NCBI GenBank assembly: GCA_018432235.1
Contig: JAHDLO010000031.1
Location: 17,479-81,478, forward strand
Direction: 5' to 3'
From: Clostridiaceae bacterium
GTDB taxonomy: Bacteria; Bacillota; Clostridia; Peptostreptococcales; Natronincolaceae
DNA: 64,000 nt
How positions within the stretch are numbered: the stretch's first letter is position 1; every line of letters starts with the position of its first letter. The notes below the pieces were generated by a model. The model searched no databases. It worked only from the letters and a program-made list of their open reading frames with translations, and was not told the origin of the DNA. The position numbers were made by a program, and so were the translations under genes. Shown in pieces: positions 51,787 to 59,840 of the stretch.

Positions 51787-52899
51787 TTGAAGGCTGTCAA
51801 AAGGATAAATGAAATAACTGACCTAATGAAGGAAAGACGCATGGATATACTTATCATCGGCACCAGCTCTGATCTAGAGTATCTTACCGGATTAAGCTCT
51901 ATGGTATGCGAGCGTTTTAAGGCTCTTTTTATAACCAAGGATAAAGGCTACTTTTTTATCTGTCCTCAATTATATTATGAGGAAACCAGACAAGTGCTGG
52001 GGGAGGATGCCACTATTTTTGTATGGCAGGATTCCGAAGGCTTTCTTAAGGCCATAGAGGAGGCAGGCAAGGACTATTTTTTTCTCGAGGGGACAACCAT
52101 AGGTATCAATGATGCCATTAGAGGCATTGATATGCTGGCTATAAAGGCAAAGGTGGCGGTAAGCTTTGTAGACGGCAGCAGCCTGATGGAGGAAATAAGA
52201 CAGATTAAGGACCCAGAAGAAGCAGCCTTATTGAAAAAATCCTCTGAAATAGCTGATGAGGTGGCTCGTGAAATTATGACCTACATTAAGCCCGGCCTTA
52301 CTGAGGGGGATATAGCAAGGAGAATAAAGGCGCTGTTTCTTGAAAAGGGAGCAGAAGATATTGCCTTCGAGCCCATTGTCGCTTCAGGACCCAATAGCTC
52401 GATGCCCCATTACAATGGCTACAGCAGAAGGATACAGCAGCAGGATATCATCGTATTGGATTTTGGTGGTCGATATCAGGGCTATTGCTCCGATATGTCT
52501 CGGACGGTATTTATAGGAGAGCCTACGGATAAGCAAAGAAGTGTGTATGAAATTGTGCTTAGGGCCAATTTAGCGGCTGAAGAGCTGGTGAAAGAGGGAA
52601 TAAAAGCTTCGGAGGTTGATAAGAGGGCAAGAGATATTATCAAGGAGGCCGGCTATGGAGAACATTTCTTGAATAGGACTGGACATGGCATTGGCACAGC
52701 AATACATGAAGCACCCTATATCAAGGAAAATAACGATACTTTACTGCAAGAGGGAATGGCCTTTAGTGTAGAGCCCGGTATTTATATCGCTGGAGAGTTT
52801 GGCATTAGAATTGAGGACATCGTACTGGTGGAAAACGGGAAGGGCAGTATATTGAATCAATACGCTAAGGAAATGCAGTGTATAAGCGCCAATATCTGA
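51787..52899 (+). CDS. Xaa-Pro dipeptidase/aminopeptidase (M24B)
   Basis: The TTG at 51787 is favoured by AAAGGAGGG with 7 bases of spacing; TTG 51781 is too close to it. 370 residues. The N-terminal creatinase-like domain is followed by the pita-bread catalytic domain with metal ligands in VLDFGGRYQGYCSDMSRTVF (two Asp), NRTGHGIGTAIHE (His), FSVEPGIY (Glu) and GIRIEDIVLVEN (Glu). It cleaves X-Pro peptides. It is upstream of the DUF3798 transporter genes, but an untranslated gap of about 150 bp suggests separate expression. Confidence 0.93.
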   Translation: MKAVKRINEITDLMKERRMDILIIGTSSDLEYLTGLSSMVCERFKALFITKDKGYFFICPQLYYEETRQVLGEDATIFVWQDSEGFLKAIEEAGKDYFFLEGTTIGINDAIRGIDMLAIKAKVAVSFVDGSSLMEEIRQIKDPEEAALLKKSSEIADEVAREIMTYIKPGLTEGDIARRIKALFLEKGAEDIAFEPIVASGPNSSMPHYNGYSRRIQQQDIIVLDFGGRYQGYCSDMSRTVFIGEPTDKQRSVYEIVLRANLAAEELVKEGIKASEVDKRARDIIKEAGYGEHFLNRTGHGIGTAIHEAPYIKENNDTLLQEGMAFSVEPGIYIAGEFGIRIEDIVLVENGKGSILNQYAKEMQCISANI

Positions 52900-53050
52900 A
52901 AATTTCATGGCGCTTTAAGCCAAGCGATAGCTTTGGTGAGGGCCAAACAAACACAAGGGTTTAATACAGCAAATTCATGTTTAAAGGGGGGATATTATAG
53001 ATTTCAATATGCGGTTGATTCATATTAACAAATTAAGAGGGGGGTTATCA

Positions 53051-54193
53051 GTGAAACGAATTTTAGCTTTATTATTAATGGTGGTATTGTTGGTGGGCTT
53101 AACAGCCTGTGGTTCAAATGAGGTGGTTCAAGAGCCTGCTGACAATGGGGACAACTGGAAAATAGGTATTATGACAACCACAGTTGTTCAGAATGAGGAG
53201 GAGTACAGGGCAGCACAGAATGTCATTGCTAAATTTGGTGCCGACAGAGTTGTTCACATGACTTTTCCGGATAAATTTATGGACGAACAGGAGACTACAA
53301 TTGCCAACATGGTAAGTATGGCCTCTGATCCGGATGTAAAGGCATTGCTGATAGTTCAAGCAGTTCCTGGAACAGCAGCTGCATTGGATAAGGTCAGAGA
53401 GATTAGAGATGATTTATTAATTATAGCCGGTGTGCCCGGCGAGGATCCTTCAGTAATTGCTTCAAAGGCGGATATTATATTCCAGCCGGATGAGCTGAAA
53501 ATGGGCTATACAATTCCTGCCCAGGCGCTTGCTCAAGGGGCAAAGACCTTTGTACATTACACCTTCCCTAGACACATGTCCTATCCTTTGTTATCTATCA
53601 GAAGAGACATATTTAAGGCAGAATGCGAAAGGCTGGGTATTGAGTTCGTAGATGCAACGGCACCGGACCCAACCGGTGATGCAGGGGTTTCAGGGGCACA
53701 GCAGTTTATTCTTGAGGATGTGCCTAGAATGGTGGCTAAGTATGGTGAGGACACCGCCTTCTTCAGCACCAACTGTTCAATGCAGGTGCCACTGATTAAG
53801 TCCGTCGTGGATTTAGGCGCCATTTATCCGCAGCCCTGCTGCCCTTCGCCCTATCACGGCTTCCCGTCAGCTCTGGGAATTGAAATTCCAGAGAGTAAAA
53901 AGGGAGATATCAACTATATTATAGACGAGATAACTAAAATAATGGCTGAAAAGGGGATGACGGGAAGGACCTCAACCTGGCCTGCACCGGTTGCCATGAT
54001 GTTTGTAGAGGGTGGCGCAGAGTACATTAAGGATTGGATAGAAGGAAATACAAACGGAAAAATTGATGAAGCAAAGATCAAAGAGGCCTTCAAGGGGTAT
54101 ACCGGTGTAGATATCGAAATGGAGATACTTGAAGAGGCAGGCGTAAAATATGATAACTATTTTGTTGTCCTAATGGATTTCCTAACCTTCTAG
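53051..54193 (+). CDS. DUF3798 substrate-binding-like lipoprotein
   Basis: The GTG at 53051 (380 residues) has GAGGGGGG upstream; the frame begins 14 codons earlier without an SD. A lipoprotein signal ends in lipobox LTAC (Cys19). The mature protein fits DUF3798: repeated alternating beta-alpha segments (WKIGIMTTTVVQNEEEY; KALLIVQAVPGTAAALDKVREIRDDLLIIAGVPGEDP) in a type I periplasmic-binding-like fold, and the unusual PQPCCPSPYHGFP loop. An ABC ATPase and two permeases follow, so it is very probably the solute-binding component. The ligand is unknown. A perfect stem-loop lies between it and the ATPase gene. Confidence 0.82.
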   Translation: MKRILALLLMVVLLVGLTACGSNEVVQEPADNGDNWKIGIMTTTVVQNEEEYRAAQNVIAKFGADRVVHMTFPDKFMDEQETTIANMVSMASDPDVKALLIVQAVPGTAAALDKVREIRDDLLIIAGVPGEDPSVIASKADIIFQPDELKMGYTIPAQALAQGAKTFVHYTFPRHMSYPLLSIRRDIFKAECERLGIEFVDATAPDPTGDAGVSGAQQFILEDVPRMVAKYGEDTAFFSTNCSMQVPLIKSVVDLGAIYPQPCCPSPYHGFPSALGIEIPESKKGDINYIIDEITKIMAEKGMTGRTSTWPAPVAMMFVEGGAEYIKDWIEGNTNGKIDEAKIKEAFKGYTGVDIEMEILEEAGVKYDNYFVVLMDFLTF

Positions 54194-54249
54194 AGAACAA
54201 TATGCTTTAGTAAGGAAAAATTGGCGATCATGTGTTAGTCAATAGTTTC

Positions 54250-54281
54250 GGGTAAGATTATTTCTTCGGGTAATCTTACCC
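54250..54281 (+). other. Intra-operon stem-loop after DUF3798 gene
   Basis: Perfect 11-bp stem GGGTAAGATTA (54250-54260) with TAATCTTACCC (54271-54281), ten-base loop, only three T residues after. It likely stabilises or partly terminates the mRNA so that the binding protein is made in excess over the ATPase and permeases. Confidence 0.6.
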
Positions 54282-54311
54282 TTTAATTGAAATCAGAAGG
54301 TGGTGGGCGGA

Positions 54312-55922
54312 ATGAAAAAGGAGGCTGTTCTTCAAATGAAGAACATAGAAAAGGCGTATTACGGTAATAAGGTATTGAAAAATATCAGCCTTTCAGTTAA
54401 GGCCGGAGAAATACATGCATTGCTGGGGGAAAATGGTGCAGGAAAATCTACTCTTATGAATATACTTTTTGGTATGCCGGTTATTCACTCTACCGGGGGC
54501 TTCAGCGGAGAAGTCAGATTAAATGACGAAATCGTAGAAATCAAATCCCCCTTTGATGCCATGAAGCTGGGGATCGGAATGGTGCATCAGGAGTTTATGC
54601 TGATACCTGACTTCACCATAACTGAGAATATTAAAGTCAATAGAGAAACGACCACACCTAATTTTATCAGCAGAACATTTAAGAGTAAAAGATTAGAAAC
54701 CCTAGATCATAGAGCTATGGATAGTGATGCAAGAAAGGCACTGGATACCTTAGGTATGGGGATTGATGAATGGACAAAGGTGGCAGGTTTGCCTATCGGT
54801 TATATGCAATTTATTGAAATCGCCAGAGAAATAGACAAGTCTGGCATAAAGCTACTGGTATTCGACGAGCCAACCGCAGTTCTGACAGAGGGGGAGGCAG
54901 ATAATCTAATTGCAGCAATCAAGGGTTTGGCAGCTAAGGGCATAGGGATTCTCTTTATCACCCATAGGCTGGAGGAGGTTTTACAGGCGGCAGACAATAT
55001 TACGATTCTCAGGGACGGCGAGCTGGTGGCCACCAGGAAAAAGAAAGAAACCAGTGTCATAGAGCTGGCGGAGCTTATGGTGGGGAGAAAAATTCAAATT
55101 TTAAATAAATCTGGGGCGAATAACGGAGGAACTGACCAGAGAGAGAAGGCAATTGAAATTAAGAATTTGGAAGTAAAAATGCCCGGTGAAGCGGTCAAGG
55201 GAATTGACTTAGATGTATACAAGGGAGAAATTCTGGGCATTGGTGGTCTGGCAGGTCAGGGTAAAATTGGGATTGCAAATGGCATTATGGGGCTTTATGA
55301 AAGCACCGGGGAGGTTCTGATTAATGGACAAAACTTGGTGCTTAACGATACTAAAGGGAGCTTAAGGGCAGGCATTGCCTTTGTCTCTGAGGATAGAAGG
55401 GGTGTGGGGCTTCTGTTGGATGCCAGTATAGAATACAATATTGCCGTTACAACCCTTCAGGTAAAGAATAAATTTCTGAAGCGCTATGGCTTCTTTAAAC
55501 AAATTGATGGGAGAGGCGTACGACAGCATGCCCAACAGCTGATAAAGGACCTGGACATCAGATGCAGCGGCTCACAGCAGCTAACAAGGCAATTAAGCGG
55601 CGGAAACCAGCAGAAGGTTTGTATTGCCAGGGCATTAACTCTGGAGCCCAATGTCCTATTGGTTTCTGAGCCCACCAGAGGGATTGATATAGGCGCTAAA
55701 AAGCTGGTTTTGGATCTATTGCTAAAGCTGAATAAAGAGCTGGGTATGACCATCATCATGACCTCAAGTGAATTAGTAGAGCTTAGGTCCATATGCGATA
55801 GAATTGTGATTATATCAGATGGCGGGATTGAGGGCATACTGCCGCCTGAAGCTGAGGATCGGGAATTTGGTTTGATGATGGCAGGAGAATATAAGAAATT
55901 GTTAGGCAAGGAGGGTATGTAA
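54312..55922 (+). CDS. Ribose-type ABC importer ATPase (two NBDs)
   Basis: 536 residues from ATG 54312 (GTG 54300 is an alternative). First NBD: Walker A GENGAGKSTLMN, degenerate signature in LPIGYMQFIEIARE, Walker B LLVFDEPTAVLTE. Second NBD: degenerate Walker A GGLAGQGKIGIANG, signature LSGGNQQKVCIAR, Walker B VLLVSEPTRGIDIGAK. This is the RbsA/MglA/BmpC-class architecture of sugar and nucleoside importers. It sits directly ahead of two BPD_transp_2 permeases. Confidence 0.93.
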   Translation: MKKEAVLQMKNIEKAYYGNKVLKNISLSVKAGEIHALLGENGAGKSTLMNILFGMPVIHSTGGFSGEVRLNDEIVEIKSPFDAMKLGIGMVHQEFMLIPDFTITENIKVNRETTTPNFISRTFKSKRLETLDHRAMDSDARKALDTLGMGIDEWTKVAGLPIGYMQFIEIAREIDKSGIKLLVFDEPTAVLTEGEADNLIAAIKGLAAKGIGILFITHRLEEVLQAADNITILRDGELVATRKKKETSVIELAELMVGRKIQILNKSGANNGGTDQREKAIEIKNLEVKMPGEAVKGIDLDVYKGEILGIGGLAGQGKIGIANGIMGLYESTGEVLINGQNLVLNDTKGSLRAGIAFVSEDRRGVGLLLDASIEYNIAVTTLQVKNKFLKRYGFFKQIDGRGVRQHAQQLIKDLDIRCSGSQQLTRQLSGGNQQKVCIARALTLEPNVLLVSEPTRGIDIGAKKLVLDLLLKLNKELGMTIIMTSSELVELRSICDRIVIISDGGIEGILPPEAEDREFGLMMAGEYKKLLGKEGM

Positions 55923-55923
55923 T

Positions 55924-56973
55924 ATGGCAGATACCGTTAGGACTTATACCAGAAAAATTGGGCTTCCTCGTCTGATTATATCAGCTCTTTTTATCGCAGT
56001 CTGCATTGCTGCCGTTATAATGAAGCAGGATTTTAGATTGTTGGTTTCCGATGTACTGAGAAGGTTTGGTATGTTTGGCATTTTGGCCTTGGCGATGATA
56101 CCTGCCATACAATCCGGTACAGGTCCGAATTTTGCGTTGCCTATAGGGGTTATTTGCGGTTTGCTGGGGGGACTTATCGCTATAGAGCTTAAATTAACCT
56201 CAGCGATCCTTGGCTACGGCTTTATTCCTGCGATTTTGATATCATTACCCTTTGCCATTCTGGCCGGTTATATTTATGGTAGGCTGCTAAATAAAATCAA
56301 GGGCTCAGAGATGCTGGTGGCAACCTATACCGGCTTCTCAATCGTGTCCTTTATGCAAATAGGCTGGGTTATGCTGCCCTTCAAGCATCCGGAGATGATA
56401 TGGCCCATCGGGAAGGGCTTAAGGGTAACAATCGCTTTGGATTCAACCTATGGCAAGGTTCTGAATAATTTATGGGCCTTCAAAATAAAAGGGGCCAATA
56501 TTCCCACCGGCTTGCTTTTGTTTTTCTTCGGCTCCTGTTTTCTGCTATGGGTTTTTTCAAGAAGTAAAACGGGAATCGCATTGAATATATCCGGTGATAA
56601 CCCTAAATTTGCAGCTGCCTCCGGTATTGATGTAGACAAAAATAGAATACTTGGCATGGTTTTATCAACTGTTATAGCTGCTGTGGGAATTATTGTTTAT
56701 TCTCAGAGCTATGGTTATATTCAACTGTATATGGACCCTTTGTATATGGCATTTCCTGCTGTTGCAGCTGTTTTAATCGGGGGTGCCTCCACTAAAAAGG
56801 CAAAGATTTCCCATGCGATTATCGGTGTGTTTTTATTTCAGGGCATATTGGTGGTGGCTTTGCCGGTGGCCAATGATATGATTCCTGAGGGAAATTTATC
56901 AGAGGTGCTGAGGATGATTGTTCAAAATGCCATCATTTTATACGCACTCACTAAAGTTGGGGGTGGGGATTAA
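55924..56973 (+). CDS. ABC importer permease (BPD_transp_2), subunit 1
   Basis: 349 residues with about eight to ten helices. The family features are the GPNFALPIGVICGLLGGLIAIEL region and the coupling region GDNPKFAAASGIDVDKNRILGMVLSTVIAAVGIIVYSQ, with AVAAVLIGGASTKKAKISHAIIG near the C-terminus. It pairs with the following, longer permease to give a heterodimer. The start follows the ATPase stop by two bases. Confidence 0.9.
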   Translation: MADTVRTYTRKIGLPRLIISALFIAVCIAAVIMKQDFRLLVSDVLRRFGMFGILALAMIPAIQSGTGPNFALPIGVICGLLGGLIAIELKLTSAILGYGFIPAILISLPFAILAGYIYGRLLNKIKGSEMLVATYTGFSIVSFMQIGWVMLPFKHPEMIWPIGKGLRVTIALDSTYGKVLNNLWAFKIKGANIPTGLLLFFFGSCFLLWVFSRSKTGIALNISGDNPKFAAASGIDVDKNRILGMVLSTVIAAVGIIVYSQSYGYIQLYMDPLYMAFPAVAAVLIGGASTKKAKISHAIIGVFLFQGILVVALPVANDMIPEGNLSEVLRMIVQNAIILYALTKVGGGD

Positions 56974-58277
56974 TGCTTAACAACATTAAACAGGAAGTAA
57001 AGAAATATTATAGCCCTTCGACGATAAAGCGATTCATGGTGGATAGCAGTGTGCCTTTGTTATTTATTGTAGTGTGCTTGCTAGGGGTATATTATTCAAA
57101 GCTTCCGGCAGTATTTATTGTAGATACCCTTCTGGAGCGGATTACCCGTAATTTATTCCTGGTGTTGGCCTTGATCATACCTGTAATAGCAGGGCTGGGC
57201 TTGAATTTCGGCATCGTAATAGGTGCCATGGCGGGACAGTTTGCTATACTGATGGTTAAGCATTTCGGTATTGGGGGCTTCCCTGGCTTTATGCTATGTA
57301 TTGCGATATCGACACCAATAGCGATGCTGTTTGGCCTTATGACCGCAAGGCTAATGAATAAGACCAAGGGACAGGAAATGATATCCAGTATGATTGCGGG
57401 CTTTTTCGCTAACGGCGTATATCAGTTTATTTTATTGTTTTTGGTGGGGACCTTAATACCGATTAAGAATGACATATTGGTGCTGGCTAATGGTGTGGGG
57501 GTACGTAATACCATCGATTTATCAAGAAACGGCAATTTAACCTATTCGCTGGATAATCTCTTAAAGCTGCCACTCTTCCAGGTATTGGCAGCAGCCGCTG
57601 TTATAGCCTTGCTTGCTATGGTGGCTGATTATCATATTAAGAAGCGAGGTAAAAAAGCCTCAAGCATAATTCAATACGGATTTAAAGCCTTGGTTTGTCT
57701 GGCTGTATTGGTCACCAGTATAGCTGTCCTTACCTCTAAATCACCGGTACGAAATGTGAAGCTGCCTATAGTCACCACTATGGTCATAGCAGGTCTATGC
57801 ATATTCAATTCGATTATATTGAAAACAAAGCTGGGGCAGGATTTAAGGACCGTCGGTCAGGATATGCACATAGCAAAGATTTCAGGAATCAATGTTGACC
57901 GGACGAGGGAAATAGCCATAATTATATCGACAATCTTCGCAGCTTGGGGACAAATCATATTTATGCAAAATATAGGAACCCTGGCAACCTATGGCAGCCA
58001 CGTACAAATAGCCACCTTTTCTATTGCTGCAATCCTGCTGGGGGGGGCATCTGTATCCAGGGCAACAAATGGTCAGGCGATTCTGGGGGTAATACTCTTT
58101 CATACACTATTTATCGTTTCGCCAAAGGCCGGCAACAATATATTCGGAGAGGCTCAAATAGGGGAATTTTTCAGGGCCTTTGTCGCCTATGGCGTCATCG
58201 GAGTAGCTTTGGGACTCCATGCATGGCGAAAAACTATGGGGGGGAGGAAAAAGAAAACCACTGTAGTTTCTGAGTAG
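56973..58277 (+). CDS. ABC importer permease (BPD_transp_2), subunit 2
   Basis: 434 residues, longer than the partner because of an internal basic segment (DYHIKKRGKKASSIIQYG, near residue 220) between helices. The shared core is VGQDMHIAKISGINVDRTREIAIIISTIFAAWGQIIFMQ and IAAILLGGASVSRATNGQAILG. The ATG overlaps the stop of the first permease by one base. The C-terminal end is basic. Together the two permeases and the ATPase form a complete importer. Confidence 0.9.
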   Translation: MLNNIKQEVKKYYSPSTIKRFMVDSSVPLLFIVVCLLGVYYSKLPAVFIVDTLLERITRNLFLVLALIIPVIAGLGLNFGIVIGAMAGQFAILMVKHFGIGGFPGFMLCIAISTPIAMLFGLMTARLMNKTKGQEMISSMIAGFFANGVYQFILLFLVGTLIPIKNDILVLANGVGVRNTIDLSRNGNLTYSLDNLLKLPLFQVLAAAAVIALLAMVADYHIKKRGKKASSIIQYGFKALVCLAVLVTSIAVLTSKSPVRNVKLPIVTTMVIAGLCIFNSIILKTKLGQDLRTVGQDMHIAKISGINVDRTREIAIIISTIFAAWGQIIFMQNIGTLATYGSHVQIATFSIAAILLGGASVSRATNGQAILGVILFHTLFIVSPKAGNNIFGEAQIGEFFRAFVAYGVIGVALGLHAWRKTMGGRKKKTTVVSE

Positions 58278-58288
58278 TATAATAAGCG

Positions 58289-58318
58289 AGCTATCAGTTT
58301 AAACCCTGATAGCTTTTT
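58289..58318 (+). terminator. Terminator of the ABC importer operon
   Basis: AGCTATCAG (58289-58297) pairs perfectly with CTGATAGCT (58306-58314), eight-base loop, followed by a T run. Confidence 0.85.
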
Positions 58319-58491
58319 ACGTGGCGAAGCCACTTTTGTTCTATCATAGGAAAGTTCTTTTATTTCCCTATGATATGGGGGGTTGTTAAGGGGGGCATCA
58401 CCCCTTATTAAAACAAGGAGAGTACAGCGAAGCGTCCTAGAGAACGCATGGGTTCTCTGGAAAACAAACGTGGCGAAGCCACTTTTGTTCT
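58319..58491 (+). repeat. Dispersed structured repeat B, copy 2, with flanking direct repeats
   Basis: Core 58343-58445 is 80 bp identical to copy 3, then continues TACAGCGAAGCGTCC as in copy 1. It ends in hairpin AGAGAAC/GTTCTCT (58439-58458). A 24-bp direct repeat containing the hairpin GTGGCGAAGCCAC flanks it at 58319-58342 and 58468-58491; the first ends exactly where the core begins. The remaining gap to 58578 shows only the start of the ROK gene's SD region. Confidence 0.85.
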
Positions 58492-58578
58492 CACCCATAT
58501 CTACCAAAAACTCTTGACATTAAAACTAATGGTTGCTTAAATTTAATTAAGTGAGGATTATTGGAAGGAGCTGCACCT

Positions 58579-59496
58579 ATGGACAAGAAGCACTGGATTG
58601 GCATAGATTTTGGTGGAACAAATATAAGAATAGGCCTCTTTGACGAAATGGGGGGTCTTGTTAAGGAGCATAGGCTGCCAACCGAAGCAGATAAGGGGAA
58701 GGACTATATCATAGAGAATTTAAAGCGTAATATAGAGAAAATAAAAGGAGATAGAGGGCTTGGCGGCATCGGTATAGGTATGCCTGGGCCCCTAAATCCA
58801 TATGAGGGCTTGGTTTTAAAGCCAGTTAATCTCTCTGACTGGGATTCGGTTCCTCTGGCGGCCATAATATCAGAGCATTTTAAGGTGCCCTGCTTCATAG
58901 AAAATGATTGCAATGTCGCAGCTCTGGCGGAGGCTCTTGAGGGGTCAGGTAAGGGCTATCCCATTGTCTTTTACCTGACGGTAAGTACGGGAGTTGGAGG
59001 GGGTCTCTGCATAAATGGAGAAATCATTTCAGGCGCCTTTGGCAATGCAGGAGAAATCGGGAATATCATAGTCACCGACAGACCGATTCTGCATAGCTAT
59101 TTGAATCCGGGCTCTCTTGAAGGGATGGCCAGCGGCACCTGCATTTTAAAGAGGGCCGTCAAAGCTGGGCTTCCAGTTCAGAATACCCACCAGGTTTTTA
59201 ATATGGCGGCAGAGGGTAATCCTGTAGCTGAAGAAATCGTTGATTCAGCAATGGAGGCTTTGGCAAAGGGTATGGCTGCTATTGCTCATGTTATAGAACC
59301 CCATGTATTTGTTCTTGGAGGTGGAGTTGCTGCCTCAGTACCGGGCTTTGTGGAAGATCTTAAAGTCAGATTTGAGAAATATATATACCCCATAATGAGG
59401 GGAAAGCTGAAGGTTGTACCCTGCAGTCTGGAGGAGCCTGGAATGCTGGGGGCTATGTATTTAGGTAAAAGAAGAGTCTCAGGAAGAGCGGAATAG
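58579..59496 (+). CDS. ROK-family sugar kinase
   Basis: ATG 58579 (305 residues) has GGAAGGAG upstream; the frame begins 6 codons earlier. The ROK fold is clear: phosphate motif GIDFGGTNIRIGLF at residues 7-20, FIENDCNVAALAEAL, GNAGEIGNIIV in the sugar-binding region and VFVLGGGVAASVPGF. The usual ROK zinc motif CxCGxxGCxE is missing: in its place is PGSLEGMASGT. Position after a ribose-type importer suggests it phosphorylates the imported sugar. Confidence 0.9.
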   Translation: MDKKHWIGIDFGGTNIRIGLFDEMGGLVKEHRLPTEADKGKDYIIENLKRNIEKIKGDRGLGGIGIGMPGPLNPYEGLVLKPVNLSDWDSVPLAAIISEHFKVPCFIENDCNVAALAEALEGSGKGYPIVFYLTVSTGVGGGLCINGEIISGAFGNAGEIGNIIVTDRPILHSYLNPGSLEGMASGTCILKRAVKAGLPVQNTHQVFNMAAEGNPVAEEIVDSAMEALAKGMAAIAHVIEPHVFVLGGGVAASVPGFVEDLKVRFEKYIYPIMRGKLKVVPCSLEEPGMLGAMYLGKRRVSGRAE

Positions 59497-59546
59497 GTTT
59501 CAGTAGCACCGGTCATATTATCGGTATTTTGGATAGCGTATTGATG

Positions 59547-59575
59547 TTGCCTTTATTCTCGGGGTATGCTACAAT
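59547..59575 (+). promoter_or_regulatory. Sigma-A promoter of rocA
   Basis: TTGCCT (59547-59552), 17-bp spacer, TACAAT (59570-59575); gives a leader of about 260 nt. Confidence 0.7.
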
Positions 59576-59738
59576 GCTAAATATAGAATTTTCTATATAT
59601 TAAGTTAATACAAAAAGACTCCGAACCTCACCTCCTAAGGCTATTGCTATGGGGGCAGGTCGATAGGTTTGTTTGGAAACGGGCAAGCCTCCCTTTTGGA
59701 AAGGAGCAGCTTATATACCGTATGGTTATAATTGTGCT

Positions 59739-59767
59739 GCCGTTTTCTATAAGAAAGCGGCTTTTTT
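59739..59767 (+). terminator. rocA leader terminator 1
   Basis: GCCGTTTTC (59739-59747) pairs with GAAAGCGGC (59753-59761), five-base loop, followed by T6. Confidence 0.85.
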
Positions 59768-59787
59768 GATTATGCATAAAATATAAG

Positions 59788-59815
59788 CTCCTACCCAAGG
59801 GTAGGAGTTTTTTTT
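59788..59815 (+). terminator. rocA leader terminator 2
   Basis: Perfect 9-bp stem CTCCTACCC (59788-59796) with GGGTAGGAG (59799-59807), followed by T8, only 25 bp ahead of the rocA ATG. Confidence 0.88.
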
Positions 59816-59840
59816 GTAATCACTGAGGGGAGCGAAGAAA

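Larger units (their letters stand above)
59582..59816 (+). promoter_or_regulatory. Unidentified attenuator-type leader of rocA
   Basis: Between the promoter and rocA lie several stems: CCTCACCTCC/GGGGGCAGG (about 59626-59659), CTCCCTTT/AAAGGAG (59689-59706), GCAGC/GCTGC (59706-59740) and then two intrinsic terminators. The GCAGC/GCTGC stem shares bases 59739-59740 with terminator 1, so the two exclude each other. It matches no riboswitch class I can recognise. Ligand unknown; glutamate, glutamine, proline or arginine would fit the gene. Confidence 0.6.

Noticed and set aside
59600..59740. SRP RNA or 6S RNA in the rocA leader
   Set aside because: A GGAAAGGAGCAGC segment faintly recalls the SRP tip, but the GGTCAGG partner and the surrounding fold are missing. 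6S features are not present either, and two terminators lie in front of the gene.
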